A stretch of 64,000 bases of DNA, from contig NZ_VUKD01000005.1 in assembly GCF_009193155.1 (NCBI RefSeq), forward strand, positions 248,001 to 312,000, given 5' to 3'. Under the pieces are notes generated by a model, which was not told the origin of the DNA, ran no database searches, and worked only from the letters and a program-made list of their open reading frames with translations. The stretch comes from Georgenia subflava. Lineage in GTDB: Bacteria > Actinomycetota > Actinomycetes > Actinomycetales > Actinomycetaceae. How positions within the stretch are numbered: position 1 is the first letter of the stretch; each line of letters opens with the position of its first letter. Shown here piece by piece: positions 53,612-62,519 of this stretch. The position numbers and the translations under genes are program-made.

Positions 53612-54139
53612 TCACGCGCCGAAGCCGACCTTGCCGCCGCGCTGCGACCGGAGCCGGGCGCCCTTCTCCTGGGCGGCCTGGCGCAGCCCCTCCTGGAACG
53701 TGACCATCTGCTCGCGCACCCGGGCGGCGCCGTCGTCCGTGCCGGCCGCGAGGATGCGGGCGGCCAGCAGGCCGGCGTTGCGGGCGCCGCCGATGGAGAC
53801 CGTGGCCACCGGGACGCCGGCCGGCATCTGCACGATGGAGAGCAGGGAGTCCATGCCGTCGAGGTGCTGCAGCGGCACGGGCACCCCGATCACGGGCAGC
53901 GGCGTGACGGCGGCGAGCATGCCGGGCAGGTGGGCCGCTCCCCCGGCCCCGGCGACGATGACCCGCAGGCCGCGCTCGGCGGCGGTGCGCCCGTAGTCGA
54001 TCATCTCGGCGGGCATGCGGTGGGCGGAGACGACGTCGACGTCGGTCTCGATGCCGAAGTCGGCGAGGACGTCGGCGGCGTCCTTCATCACCGGCCAGTC
54101 GGAGTCCGACCCCATGACGATCCCGACCGCTGCACCCAT
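53612..54139 (-). CDS. purE: 5-(carboxyamino)imidazole ribonucleotide mutase
   Basis: 175 residues. It converts N5-CAIR to CAIR in purine synthesis. [30 protein letters not shown] and [17 protein letters not shown] are the class I PurE signatures with the active-site Ser, Asp and His. ATG 54139 follows GAGGAGG. It lies 85 bases downstream of purK and is probably co-transcribed. The Ala/Lys/Arg-rich tail is extended, as in many actinobacteria. Confidence 0.95.
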   Translation of the reverse strand: MGAAVGIVMGSDSDWPVMKDAADVLADFGIETDVDVVSAHRMPAEMIDYGRTAAERGLRVIVAGAGGAAHLPGMLAAVTPLPVIGVPVPLQHLDGMDSLLSIVQMPAGVPVATVSIGGARNAGLLAARILAAGTDDGAARVREQMVTFQEGLRQAAQEKGARLRSQRGGKVGFGA

Positions 54140-54224
54140 CACTGCCTCCTCGAACCCACGACAGGCGCCGGAGCCGGTGCCTCGCGTCAGTCTGGCACCG
54201 CAGACGTGACGCGAGCCGCCCGGT

Positions 54225-55409
54225 TCACCGAGAGCGCACGACGTCGTCCCCGCGGAGCAGGGCCACGGCACCGCGCGCGACCCGGCGGGCCTCGTCGAGG
54301 TCGGGCCCGGTGACGGTGACGTGCCCGAGCTTGCGCCCCGGGCGCACCTCCTTGCCGTACAGGTGCACCTTGGCCTGCGGGTAGCGGGCCATCAGCTCGG
54401 GGTAGGCGTCGCGCGGGTCGGCCAGGGCCGAGCCCAGCAGGTTGACCATGACGCTGTGCTCGGCCGTCGCGGCGGTCTCCCCCAGCGGCAGGTCCAGGAC
54501 GGCGCGCAGGTGCTGCTCGAACTGGCTGGTGACGGAGCCGTCGATGGTCCAGTGGCCGGAGTTGTGCGGGCGCATGGCGAGCTCGTTGACGACGAGGCGC
54601 GAGCTGCCGTCGTCGTGGTGCACCTCGAACATCTCGACGGCGAGCACGCCGGTGACGCCGAGGCCGGTGGCGATGCGCTCGCCGATCTCCTTGGCCCGGG
54701 CCGCGGTCTCCGCCGAGAGGCCGGGCGCGGGCGCGACCGCCTCCGCGCACACGCCGTTCTCCTGGACGGTGCGCACGACCGGCCACATGCGCACCTCGCC
54801 GGCGCCGTCCGGGCCGCCGGATGGCCGCCGGGCCACGAGCACCGCGAGCTCCTGGGTGAAGGGCACCTTCTCCTCGGCCAGCAACGCCTCTCCGGGTGCG
54901 AGCCGCGTCAGCCAGTCGGCGGCCTCTGCGGCGGAACCCACCACGCGGACCCCCTTGCCGTCGTACCCGCCGCGGGCGGTCTTGACGACCACCGGCCAGC
55001 CAGTGGCGTCGCCGAACGCCGCCAGCTCGTCCTCGGTGGCGACGGCGGCCCAGGCCGGGCAGGGCACGCCGACCTCGGTGAGGCGGGTGCGCATGACGAT
55101 CTTGTCCTGCGCGTGGACCAGGGCGTCCGGCCCCGGCCGCACGGGCACGCCCTCGGCCTCCAGGGCGCGCAGCAGGTCGCCCGGGACGTGCTCGTGCTCG
55201 AAGGTGAGCACGGCGGCGCCGTCGACGAGCGCGCGGACCGCGTCGGCGTCGGCCGCGGCGCCGACCGGGGCGTCCGGCACCACCTGGGCCGTGGCCACGG
55301 TGGGCGACTCGACGAGCACGCGCAGCTGCACGCCTAGCGCGATCGCCTGCTGCTGCATCATCCGGGCCAGCTGGCCCCCGCCCACGACTGCCACCACCGG
55401 TGCATCCAC
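54225..55409 (-). CDS. purK: N5-carboxyaminoimidazole ribonucleotide synthase
   Basis: 394 residues, ATP-grasp fold. It makes N5-CAIR from AIR, bicarbonate and [22 protein letters not shown] starts the biotin-carboxylase-like N-domain, [13 protein letters not shown] is the ATP loop, and EMF followed by [17 protein letters not shown] marks the metal and substrate site. GTG 55409 is used; TACGCT (55423-55418) lies eight bases upstream. Divergent from gtrA. Confidence 0.95.
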   Translation of the reverse strand: MDAPVVAVVGGGQLARMMQQQAIALGVQLRVLVESPTVATAQVVPDAPVGAAADADAVRALVDGAAVLTFEHEHVPGDLLRALEAEGVPVRPGPDALVHAQDKIVMRTRLTEVGVPCPAWAAVATEDELAAFGDATGWPVVVKTARGGYDGKGVRVVGSAAEAADWLTRLAPGEALLAEEKVPFTQELAVLVARRPSGGPDGAGEVRMWPVVRTVQENGVCAEAVAPAPGLSAETAARAKEIGERIATGLGVTGVLAVEMFEVHHDDGSSRLVVNELAMRPHNSGHWTIDGSVTSQFEQHLRAVLDLPLGETAATAEHSVMVNLLGSALADPRDAYPELMARYPQAKVHLYGKEVRPGRKLGHVTVTGPDLDEARRVARGAVALLRGDDVVRSR

Positions 55410-55417
55410 GGTGGTCG

Positions 55418-55423
55418 AGCGTA
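55418..55423 (-). promoter_or_regulatory. -10 box of purK
   Basis: TACGCT on the minus strand, eight bases before GTG 55409. Confidence 0.45.
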
Positions 55424-55490
55424 GCCGCCGTGAGCCTGTGCCGGTCACCACGTCTCGCGTCCGGAAGGGTCCGCCGTACCGGGGCGCCGT

Positions 55491-55496
55491 TACGCT
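55491..55496 (+). promoter_or_regulatory. -10 box for a leaderless gtrA start
   Basis: TACGCT, six bases (GGGCGG), then GTG 55503. Confidence 0.5.
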
Positions 55497-55502
55497 GGGC
55501 GG

Positions 55503-56129
55503 GTGACCACGTCCCGCACCCAGGAGGCCGCCCCGCGCGGCATTCCTGGCGACGGCGCTGGGACGGCGGGAGCTCCGGTCGCCGGCGGTGCCGCCGGGGC
55601 CGCGGCCGCCACGGCTGCCACGGCCTCGACGGTCGTCGACGTCCCCGGTGCCGCGTCGACGCGGCTCGGCCGGACGGCGCAGCGGCTCCTGCGCGGGCAG
55701 TCGGTGCTGGCGTGGCTGCTGGAGCTGGTCAAGTTCTGCGCGGTGGGCGGCACCGCGTTCGTCGTCGACGTCGGCCTGTTCAACCTGCTGCGCTTCGGCC
55801 CGGGCGAGCTGCTCGGCGACAAGCCGCTGACGGCCAAGGTGATCTCGGTAGCCGTGTCGGTCGTCGTCGCCTGGCTGGGCAACCGGCACTGGACCTTCGC
55901 GGGCACCCGACGCTCCTCCGCGCGGCGGGAGCTGCTCATGTTCGTGCTGGTCAACCTCGGTGGGATGGCGATCGCCGTGTCCTGCCTCGCGGTGAGCCAC
56001 TACGTGCTCGGCCTCACCTCACCGGTGGCGGACAACATCGCCGCCAACGGCGTCGGGCTCGTGCTCGGGACCGCCTTCCGGTACCTGTGCTACCGCTACC
56101 TGGTCTTCACCGGGCCCGCGCGGCACTGA
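55503..56129 (+). CDS. GtrA family membrane protein
   Basis: 208 residues. An unusual Ala/Gly-rich N-terminus (1-50) precedes four membrane helices. KFCAVGGTAFVVDVGLFNLL, WLGNRHWTFAG and the final FRYLCYRYLVF match GtrA (PF04138), which helps flip polyprenyl-linked sugars. It is leaderless by its TACGCT box. The purK-gtrA pairing is common in actinobacteria (family knowledge). Confidence 0.9.
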   Translation: MTTSRTQEAAPRGIPGDGAGTAGAPVAGGAAGAAAATAATASTVVDVPGAASTRLGRTAQRLLRGQSVLAWLLELVKFCAVGGTAFVVDVGLFNLLRFGPGELLGDKPLTAKVISVAVSVVVAWLGNRHWTFAGTRRSSARRELLMFVLVNLGGMAIAVSCLAVSHYVLGLTSPVADNIAANGVGLVLGTAFRYLCYRYLVFTGPARH

Positions 56130-56314
56130 GCACCGGTCCTACCGACGGCTCCGCCCGGCGCGTCACGATCTCCGACTGGTCACCGATATCGGCGCCCGAT
56201 AGCTCAACCAGCCCCTCCGGGCGAGGACTGGGGGCGGCGCCGGCAGTCCCGAGCAGCAACCCCGCGGCGCCCGAAGGCTCTCGTAGCTGTCAGGGCCGAC
56301 GCCTCTCGTCGCCG

Positions 56315-57637
56315 TCAGCGCCGACGACGTCGGCGCCCCACCGAGACCAGCGCCCCCTGCGGGAGCACCACGTCCGGGTCGAGCGAGGCCGGTAGCGCGT
56401 TGAGGAAGATCGTGAAGACCGGGGGGCGGCGCTGGCTCAGCTCGAGCCGACCGCCGTCGGCCGCGATCAGGTCGCGGGCGAGCGCCAGCCCCAGGCCCGT
56501 ACCCGAGCCGCCGGACACGTGCTTGGTGAAGATCTCGGGGGCGAGCTCGTCGTCGACGCCCTCGCCCTCGTCGGAGACGTCGATGAATACCCCGTTGCCG
56601 GTGCCGGACTCCCGCGTGATCACCTTGGTGGTGCCGGCGCCGTACTTCAGGGCGTTCTCCAGCAGGGTCGCGAGCACCTGCGCGAGCGACCCGGGCGAGG
56701 CGAGGACCGCGATGCCGGCGGCGTCGTCGAGGATGAGCTCGCGCTTCGCCTTCCGGTAGCTCTTCGCCCACTCCTCCTCCTGCTGGGCGAACACCTCGCC
56801 CAGGTGGAGGGCCTCGGTGGTGCCGCCCCGCGAGGAGCGGGAGGTGCGCAGCAGGTCCTCGACCACGCCGGTGAGCCGCTCGACCTGCTCGAGCGAGACC
56901 CGGGCCTCCTCGCGGACCTCCTCCTTCTCGGCGACCGTGAGGATCTCCTCGAGCCGCATCGACAGCGCCGTGAGCGGCGTGCGCAGCTGGTGGGAGGCGT
57001 CGGCGGCGAACTGCCGCTCGGCGGCCAGGCGTCCGGCCATCCGGTCGGAGGTCCGCACCAGCTCGGCGGCGACGAGGTCGATCTCCTCCACCCCGGAGGG
57101 CTTCAGCCGCGGGCGCACCTGCCCGGAACCGATCTGCTCGGCGGAGGCGGCGAGGTAGATCAGCGGTGCCGAGAGCTTGCGGGCCTGGCGCCGCGCCACC
57201 ATGACACCGACGAGGAGCGCGGCGATCGCCCCGGCGATCACGAAGGCCACCACCTGGATGGCCTTCCACCGCACCTCGGCGGCGTCGACGTCCATCTGGA
57301 TGGTCCCCCCGGACGGCGTCAGCTGGGAGGAGCGCACCACCCGGTCGGTGAAGACGGGCCCGGCCCGGAACTCCTCGCCGCCCGGGGCGCGCACCAGGAT
57401 GGCCGCCTCCAGGTTGGTGCTGCCGCCCACCCACGGCTCGAGCATCGCGTTGTCGAGGTCCAGGCCGTCGGCGATGCGACGCTCGACGGAACGGCCGAGG
57501 TGGGAGGCGCGCACGTCCAGAGAGGACTGCTCGCCCTCCCAGACGAAGATCGCGCCGAACACGGCCATCGGCACCCCGAGGATGAGCACCGCCACCGTCA
57601 CGGCGGTGACGATCATCTGGATGGCGCGACGGCGCAC
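56315..57637 (-). CDS. Sensor histidine kinase
   Basis: 440 residues. Helix 1 (8-32), an outer domain, helix 2 (near 128-148), HAMP (RRQARKLSAPLIYLAASAEQ), the phospho-acceptor His in FAADASHQLRTPLTAL, N-box LLENALKYG and ATP-lid GSGTGLGLALARDL are all present, so it should be active. The C-terminus ends in six arginines encoded by an inverted repeat (56318-56336). GTG 57637 follows the response-regulator stop by a few bases. Signal unknown. Confidence 0.92.
   Translation of the reverse strand: MRRRAIQMIVTAVTVAVLILGVPMAVFGAIFVWEGEQSSLDVRASHLGRSVERRIADGLDLDNAMLEPWVGGSTNLEAAILVRAPGGEEFRAGPVFTDRVVRSSQLTPSGGTIQMDVDAAEVRWKAIQVVAFVIAGAIAALLVGVMVARRQARKLSAPLIYLAASAEQIGSGQVRPRLKPSGVEEIDLVAAELVRTSDRMAGRLAAERQFAADASHQLRTPLTALSMRLEEILTVAEKEEVREEARVSLEQVERLTGVVEDLLRTSRSSRGGTTEALHLGEVFAQQEEEWAKSYRKAKRELILDDAAGIAVLASPGSLAQVLATLLENALKYGAGTTKVITRESGTGNGVFIDVSDEGEGVDDELAPEIFTKHVSGGSGTGLGLALARDLIAADGGRLELSQRRPPVFTIFLNALPASLDPDVVLPQGALVSVGRRRRRR
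56318..56336. terminator. Hairpin at the 3' end of the kinase gene
   Basis: GCGCCGAC (56318-56325), loop GAC, GTCGGCGC (56329-56336), lying inside the last codons (Arg6 tail) of the kinase gene. Confidence 0.4.
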
Positions 57638-57643
57638 GGCGGA

Positions 57644-58330
57644 CTAGCTCCCGGAGGTCTCGAAGCGGAAGCCCATCCCGCGCACCGTGGTGATGTACCT
57701 CGGGTCGTTGGCGTCGTCACCGAGCTTGCGCCGCAGCCAGGACACGTGCATGTCCAGCGTCTTGGTCGAGCCGGTCGGGTCGGTCCCCCAGACCTCGCGC
57801 ATGAGGGTCTCGCGGCCGACGACGGAGCCCGCGTCGCGCACGAGGACGCGCAGCAGCTCGAACTCCTTGGCCGTCAGGTGCATCTCCCGGCTGCCCCGGA
57901 AGGCCCGGTGCGCGGCGACGTCCACCCGGACGTCCTGCGCGACGAGCTCGTCCTCCTCGGTGATGTCGCCGCCGGCGCGCCGCAGCAGCGCCCGCACGCG
58001 CGCCAGGAGCTCGGCCAGCCGGAACGGCTTGGTCACGTAGTCGTCCGCGCCGGCGTCCAGGCCAACCACCAGGTCGACCTCGTCGGCCCGGGCGGTGAGC
58101 ACGAGGATCGGCAGCGTGAGGCCCTGGTTGCGGATGTGGCGGGCGACGTCGAGGCCGTCCATGTCCGGCAGTCCGAGGTCCAGGACCACCAGGTCCACCC
58201 CGTTGGCGAGGTCGTCGATCGCGGCCTGTCCGGTCCCGTGCGGACGGACGTCGTAGCCCTCCCGACCGAGGGCGCGGGCCAGCGGTTCGGCGATGGCCGG
58301 GTCGTCCTCTACGAGCAGCACGTTAGTCAC
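57644..58330 (-). CDS. OmpR/PhoB-type response regulator
   Basis: 228 residues. The receiver has the acidic pair EDD, the phospho-acceptor Asp in VLDLGLPDMDG and the Lys of YVTKPF. A winged-helix DNA-binding domain (about 130-225) has MHLTAKEFELLRVLV and LDMHVSWLRRKLGDD. GTG 58330 is six bases after TACGAT, with TTGACC further up. It is transcribed before the kinase and forms a two-component system with it. Confidence 0.94.
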   Translation of the reverse strand: MTNVLLVEDDPAIAEPLARALGREGYDVRPHGTGQAAIDDLANGVDLVVLDLGLPDMDGLDVARHIRNQGLTLPILVLTARADEVDLVVGLDAGADDYVTKPFRLAELLARVRALLRRAGGDITEEDELVAQDVRVDVAAHRAFRGSREMHLTAKEFELLRVLVRDAGSVVGRETLMREVWGTDPTGSTKTLDMHVSWLRRKLGDDANDPRYITTVRGMGFRFETSGS

Positions 58331-58336
58331 GTCGTC

Positions 58337-58367
58337 ATCGTAGGGCAGAATCCCAAGAACGGGTCAA
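58337..58367 (-). promoter_or_regulatory. Promoter of the two-component system
   Basis: TTGACC (58367-58362), a 19-base spacer and TACGAT (58342-58337), then six bases to GTG 58330; likely leaderless. Confidence 0.6.
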
Positions 58368-58509
58368 ATGATCTTCACCGTCGGACGACTGTGCAGGTCA
58401 CGCGCTTGCCGACGGTGTCGTCGGCGTCGCTGCCGCAGCGGGTCGGAGCGGTGGACGGCGTCGTCGTCGGGCGGGCGGGCCCCTGCCGTCGCGGTCCGGG
58501 CAGTGCGGG

Positions 58510-59616
58510 TCAGACGGGCCGACGACGCAGCTCGATGGGGGCCACCTGCCCCAGTCCCTGCAGCTCGGCGACCTCGCGGCGCACCATCGTGTAGCGGCTG
58601 GCGGCGGGGCCGGCGGCCATCGCGTCCGCCGTCGCCTGGTCCATGAGGATGGCGCCTGGCGGGGCGACGTCGACCAGGCGGGAGGCGAGGTTGACGGTCG
58701 GGCCGAAGACGTCGCCGTTGCGGGAGATCACGCCGCCCCACACGAGCGAGGCGCGCACCGGGAGCATGTCCTTCTTGGCCTGCAGCTCGGCGACGAGCTC
58801 CGCGGCGACGTCGGCGGCTGTGGTGACGTCGTCGGCGATGTACAGCACGGCGTCGCCGATGGTCTTCACGACCCGGGCGCCGTGGCTGGTGATGACGTCG
58901 CGCGAGGTGTACTCGAAGGTCTGGACCAGCTCGGCGAGCGCGTGGGTGCCGAGCTCGGTGGAACGCCGGGTGTAGGCGACCATGTCCACGAAGCCCAGCG
59001 CCCGCCGCAGCGGCATGTGGAAGGGGTCGGTGTCCGGCCGGCGGCTGTCCGCGACCTCGGCCTCGGTGCGGACCATGAGCGCGGCGAGCTGGCGCCGCCA
59101 GGAGTAGTTGAGCTGCGACTGGAGCACGTCGACGATCCCGGGGAGCTTGTCGAGGACGACCAGGCGGGCGGAGACGTCGTCGAGCTCCAGGCTGCGGGCG
59201 GCGCCGTCGACGAGCGTCTCGGTCTGCCAGAGCACGAGCCGGTCGGTGGTGTGGGACTGGGCCCGCAGCAGCGAGATCGCCGTGGTGGTGTCGATGCGCC
59301 CGTCGTCGAGCAGCGCGCCCATCACGCGCAGCGCGTTGATGTCGATGTCGCCGAACATCGCCACGTGGTCCTGGACGTTAGGGAACCCCATGGCCTTCCA
59401 GAACGTGCGGGCGAAGTCGACGCTGACGCCGGCCTGCTCGGCCATCTCGACGATCGTGTAGCGCAGCGAGCCGCCGAGGAGCTGCTCGAGGTAGTCCTGG
59501 ACGGTCGAGGAGACGTGGGGCGGGCTCGAGGTCTCGCCGATGTCGTCCGCGCGCGGACCGTCGGGCAGCTCACCGTCGGAGGGCCTCGAGGGTGCCCCGT
59601 CCGTGTCTGCGCTCAC
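58510..59616 (-). CDS. Class III adenylate cyclase with Rv1264-type regulatory domain
   Basis: 368 residues. The N-terminal half (about 40-170) matches the Ad_Cy_reg pH-sensing domain of Rv1264 (FARTFWKAMGFPNV, FGDIDINALRVMGALLDDG). The cyclase domain (about 195-350) has FVDMVAYTRRSTELG with the metal Asp, VVKTIGDAVLYIAD and NGDVFGPTVNLASRL, the Asn/Arg transition-state pair. It should make cAMP from ATP. GTG 59616 is six bases after TACGCT. Expected to be cytoplasmic. Confidence 0.9.
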   Translation of the reverse strand: MSADTDGAPSRPSDGELPDGPRADDIGETSSPPHVSSTVQDYLEQLLGGSLRYTIVEMAEQAGVSVDFARTFWKAMGFPNVQDHVAMFGDIDINALRVMGALLDDGRIDTTTAISLLRAQSHTTDRLVLWQTETLVDGAARSLELDDVSARLVVLDKLPGIVDVLQSQLNYSWRRQLAALMVRTEAEVADSRRPDTDPFHMPLRRALGFVDMVAYTRRSTELGTHALAELVQTFEYTSRDVITSHGARVVKTIGDAVLYIADDVTTAADVAAELVAELQAKKDMLPVRASLVWGGVISRNGDVFGPTVNLASRLVDVAPPGAILMDQATADAMAAGPAASRYTMVRREVAELQGLGQVAPIELRRRPV

Positions 59617-59622
59617 ACCCCG

Positions 59623-59628
59623 AGCGTA
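59623..59628 (-). promoter_or_regulatory. -10 box for a leaderless adenylate cyclase
   Basis: TACGCT, six bases, then GTG 59616 on the minus strand. Confidence 0.5.
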
Positions 59629-59636
59629 TCGTCCGG

Positions 59637-60470
59637 TCAGCCGGGCACCCGCACGTGGAGGACGTCGCCGGCGGCGACGGTCACCGTGGCGCCCTCCGTG
59701 GTGGTCACGAGCAGGTGCCCGTCGGGCCCGAGATCGTCGGCCCGTCCCTGGATGATCTCGCCGCCAGGTAGCTCGACGCTGACCTGCCGGCCGAGGGTCG
59801 TGGAGGCCGCGCGGACGTCGTCGGCGAGCCCGGAGCTCTCGGCGTCGCCGTCGGCCTCCTCCCAGCGCCGCAGCACCGCCGCGAGCTCCCGGCCGAGCGC
59901 GTCCAGGGCGTCGGAGGGTGCGGCCGCGGAGCCGAGGATGCGCAGCGACGTCGCCCACGGCACGGGGAGCTGCGCACGGTCCTGGGCCACGTTCAGGCCC
60001 ACGCCCAGCACGACGGCGGCACCTGGCCGGCCGGGTGGTGGTGCGGGGGGCAGGGCCTCGGTCAGGATCCCGGCGAGCTTGCGGTCCCGGCCCCAACCGT
60101 CGAGCTCCTCGCCGACGCCCAGGGCAAGGAGGTCGTTGGGCCACTTGAGCCCGGTCGGGACACCGGGGGCAAGCGTGGCGCAGGCGCGGTGCAGGGCCAG
60201 CCCGGCGAGCAGGGTCACCCACGGCAGCCGCGCGGGCGGGACGCGCGGGCGAAGGAGCACCGACGCGGTGAGCGCCGTGCCCGCCGGCGTGACCCAGGCC
60301 CGTCCAGCCCGGCCTTTCCCAGCCTCCTGCGAGCGCGCGACCAGCACCGAGAGGTGCGGCCAGGCGCCGGGGTCGGCGGCGGCAGCCGCGCGCAGGTCCG
60401 TGTTCGTCGAGCCGGTGCGCTCGACGCGCTCCACCCGCGCGAAGGGGCTGGAGGGTGCGGCATCGTCCAT
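59637..60470 (-). CDS. birA: Biotin--[biotin carboxyl carrier protein] ligase, monofunctional
   Basis: 277 residues. The ATP/biotin loop is AGKGRAGRAW (usually GRGRxGR), with TNTDLRA, KWPNDLLALG and RKLAGILTEA. There is no N-terminal HTH, so it is a ligase only, not a repressor. It biotinylates carboxylase subunits. ATG 60470 is six bases after TTGGCT (60482-60477); TTG 60482 is an alternative. A carboxyltransferase gene lies 2 kb away. Confidence 0.92.
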   Translation of the reverse strand: MDDAAPSSPFARVERVERTGSTNTDLRAAAAADPGAWPHLSVLVARSQEAGKGRAGRAWVTPAGTALTASVLLRPRVPPARLPWVTLLAGLALHRACATLAPGVPTGLKWPNDLLALGVGEELDGWGRDRKLAGILTEALPPAPPPGRPGAAVVLGVGLNVAQDRAQLPVPWATSLRILGSAAAPSDALDALGRELAAVLRRWEEADGDAESSGLADDVRAASTTLGRQVSVELPGGEIIQGRADDLGPDGHLLVTTTEGATVTVAAGDVLHVRVPG

Positions 60471-60476
60471 GGCACC

Positions 60477-60482
60477 AGCCAA
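60477..60482 (-). promoter_or_regulatory. TTGGCT box before birA
   Basis: TTGGCT, six bases, then ATG 60470 (minus strand), as before 47460. Confidence 0.3.
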
Positions 60483-60541
60483 CCACTCCCGGGCCGTGGC
60501 AGGACTTCGGCGTCGCGCCGGAACCGCCGCACCAGGCGGTG

Positions 60542-61003
60542 TCAGCGGGCGCCCACGACCTCGGGCCGCCCGGCCAGCAGGTCGGCCACGTCGATGCCGT
60601 GCTCGGCGAGCGCCGGGAGCAGCACCTTCTCCTCCTTCTCCATGCGCAGCGCGAAGAGGAGGAGCAGCGAGCGGGCCGCCAGTGCGGCGGCGAGATCGGA
60701 CGGCGCGTTCTCCAGGGTCTCGACCAGTCGCAGGATCGCACGGTGGTCGAGCTCGAGAGAGGCGACCAGCGGCTGCAGTCCGGCACCCCGGGCGAGGTTG
60801 TACAGGACGAGCTGCTCGGTGCGCAGGTGGGCGATCACCTCGGCCCGGAGGTAGTCCAGCAGGGCGGCGCGCGCCGGGCCGGCGTCCTCACCGCGCGCGA
60901 CCGCGTCGATGAGGGCGTACGTGGCCTCGGTCAGCTCGGCCCAGAGCTCGGCGTGGTGCTCCTCGGCGGCCCGGACGGCGGGCTCGGCGGCGGTGGAACT
61001 CAT
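60542..61003 (-). CDS. Hemerythrin-like cation-binding protein
   Basis: 153 residues, all helical. Candidate metal ligands are in EEHHAELWAEL, AEVIAHLRTEQLVLY, LELDHRAILRL and RMEKEEKVLLPALAEHG, the HHE-cation-binding pattern. ATG 61003 follows GAGGGAGAG. It could sense or store iron/oxygen (inference). Divergent from the ferredoxin gene. Confidence 0.82.
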   Translation of the reverse strand: MSSTAAEPAVRAAEEHHAELWAELTEATYALIDAVARGEDAGPARAALLDYLRAEVIAHLRTEQLVLYNLARGAGLQPLVASLELDHRAILRLVETLENAPSDLAAALAARSLLLLFALRMEKEEKVLLPALAEHGIDVADLLAGRPEVVGAR

Positions 61004-61090
61004 CGTTCTCTCCCTCGGATCAGTTTGCACGAGTCGTACTTGTATTAACCGCCTTGGCGGCGAAGAATGCAAGGGTCGTAAGGAGATGAG

Positions 61091-61429
61091 ATGACCTACG
61101 TGATCGGCGCTCCGTGCATCGATGTCATGGACCGCGCCTGCGTTGACGAATGCCCGGTCGACTGCATCTACGAGGGCGAGCGCACGCTGTACATCCATCC
61201 GGACGAGTGCGTGGACTGTGGAGCGTGCGAGCCGGTCTGTCCCGTCGAGGCGATCACCTACGAGGACGATCTGCCCGACGGCCAGGAGGCCTTCCTGGCA
61301 GACAACGCGCGCTTCTTCGACCAGCCGCTGCCCGGACGGGCGACGGCGCTCGGCTCCCCGGGCGGCGCAGCCAAGCTCGGCGCGATCGGCGCCGACACCG
61401 AGCTGGTCGCCACGCATCCCCGAACCTGA
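61091..61429 (+). CDS. fdxA: Seven-iron type ferredoxin
   Basis: 112 residues. Two Cys clusters, CVDECPVDCIYEG and CVDCGACEPVCPVEAI, give a 3Fe-4S/4Fe-4S arrangement with the usual start MTYVIGAPCIDVMD. It is a small soluble electron carrier. ATG 61091 follows AAGGAG (61079-61084). CCGCCTTGGCGG lies in the 87-base divergent region and could be an operator. Confidence 0.94.
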   Translation: MTYVIGAPCIDVMDRACVDECPVDCIYEGERTLYIHPDECVDCGACEPVCPVEAITYEDDLPDGQEAFLADNARFFDQPLPGRATALGSPGGAAKLGAIGADTELVATHPRT

Positions 61430-61532
61430 CCTTCGGCTGCGAGCCCACCCGCTCCCCTGGTCTCGGTCGGGTTGCGTGTGTCGCTTGCACGCCTGTCGCA
61501 CGTGCGCCCGCCCCGAGTGCGTCCGTCGGTCC

Positions 61533-61550
61533 CGCTGCGTTCGTGCAGCG
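61533..61550. terminator. Hairpin between ferredoxin and regulator genes
   Basis: CGCTGC, loop GTTCGT, GCAGCG in the convergent gap; weak, without a T run. Confidence 0.35.
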
Positions 61551-61555
61551 GTACG

Positions 61556-62239
61556 TCAACTCCGCGACGCGTCCCGGTGCCGCAGCTCCGCGATGCATCC
61601 CTGCGGCGTCGCGAACGGAACAAGCCGCTCGACGAGCAGGGGTGCGTCGGTGCGCTCCAGCAGCCCGCGCATCAGGCCAAGGTGGACGGTGCAGACGACG
61701 TCGCGGTGCGCCTCGGCGACCTCGAGGAACGGGCAGTGCTGCTGCAGGACCTCGATCCGCTCCCCCACCGTGCGGGTGCCCGGGTCGAAGCCGACCTCCT
61801 CGAGCGCGTCGACCAGCAGGGTCAGCGCCGCCTCGGAGTCGGTGATACCGCCCGCATCCGGCCCGGCGAGCGACTGCCCCCACGCCCGTCCGGCCTGCTC
61901 GGTGAGCGCGCCGGACGGACCCAGATCGGCGACGAGCGCGGCCAGCACCTCGGCCAGGGAGCGGAAGTCGCGGGCGGCGTCGCGCGAGCTCGGCCGGGCG
62001 ACGGCGGTGAAGCGGAGCGCGGGACGCCCCGGCACGCCGCTCGGCGCGGTGGCGCGCTCGACCAGACCGTCGGAGACAAGGCGTCCGAGGTGGAACCGCA
62101 CGGAGTTCACGTGGAGCCCGACGAGACCGGCGATCTCGCGCGCTGCCAGTCCGTCCGGGGCACCGCGGAGGGCACGCAGCACCTGACTGCGTGAGCGCGG
62201 CCCGCGCGAGTCCCGGTCCTGCGTCGCCATGGGCCCCAT
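61556..62239 (-). CDS. HTH regulator with SufR-like Cys residues
   Basis: About 227 residues (ATG 62239, or ATG 62230). A winged HTH (about 13-80; SQVLRALRGAPDGLAAREIA, GLHVNSVRFHLGRLV) is followed by an effector half. In the latter HCPFLEVAEAHRDVVCTVHLG places Cys-x13-Cys next to His, and a third Cys lies in QGCIAEL near the end. This resembles SufR-type/COG2345 Fe-S or metal-sensing regulators (family knowledge); the cluster is inferred. It is convergent with fdxA and divergent from the carboxyltransferase. Confidence 0.78.
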   Translation of the reverse strand: MGPMATQDRDSRGPRSRSQVLRALRGAPDGLAAREIAGLVGLHVNSVRFHLGRLVSDGLVERATAPSGVPGRPALRFTAVARPSSRDAARDFRSLAEVLAALVADLGPSGALTEQAGRAWGQSLAGPDAGGITDSEAALTLLVDALEEVGFDPGTRTVGERIEVLQQHCPFLEVAEAHRDVVCTVHLGLMRGLLERTDAPLLVERLVPFATPQGCIAELRHRDASRS

Positions 62240-62336
62240 CGTGCCACCGGGGCCTGGGCGGACGGACGGCGCGGCGGAACTGTGACGCGCCACGGCACAG
62301 CCGCGGCACGGCGGCGCGGCGGCAGGCAACACGGCG

Positions 62337-62384
62337 GCTCCTGGAACATCCGTACGGTCATTCCCTTACGGATGTTCCAGGAGC
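62337..62384. repeat. Perfect 18-bp inverted repeat with 12-base loop
   Basis: 62337-62354 pairs base for base with 62367-62384 (left arm GCTCCTGGAACATCCGTA), with the loop at 62355-62366. It is between divergent genes, so it is not a simple terminator. It may be an operator, attenuator or mobile palindrome. Confidence 0.85.
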
Positions 62385-62506
62385 GAATGGTCGGAAACCG
62401 ATCCGCACCGGCGACCTGCGCCTCTCCGCGCGTTTTGTGGGACTCCGACAACCGAGCCGGGCCGGACACGCACGCTCCCCGCAGCGAGACGTGGGGAACC
62501 GACAAC

Positions 62507-62512
62507 TACGCT
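62507..62512 (+). promoter_or_regulatory. -10 box of the carboxyltransferase gene
   Basis: TACGCT followed by seven bases, then GTG 62520; no ribosome site. Confidence 0.5.
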
Positions 62513-62519
62513 GGCGGGC

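Noticed and set aside
61048-61064. Palindrome CCGCCTTGGCGG as a defined operator
   Set aside because: Too short, and GC-rich palindromes are frequent by chance here; mentioned only as a possibility with fdxA.
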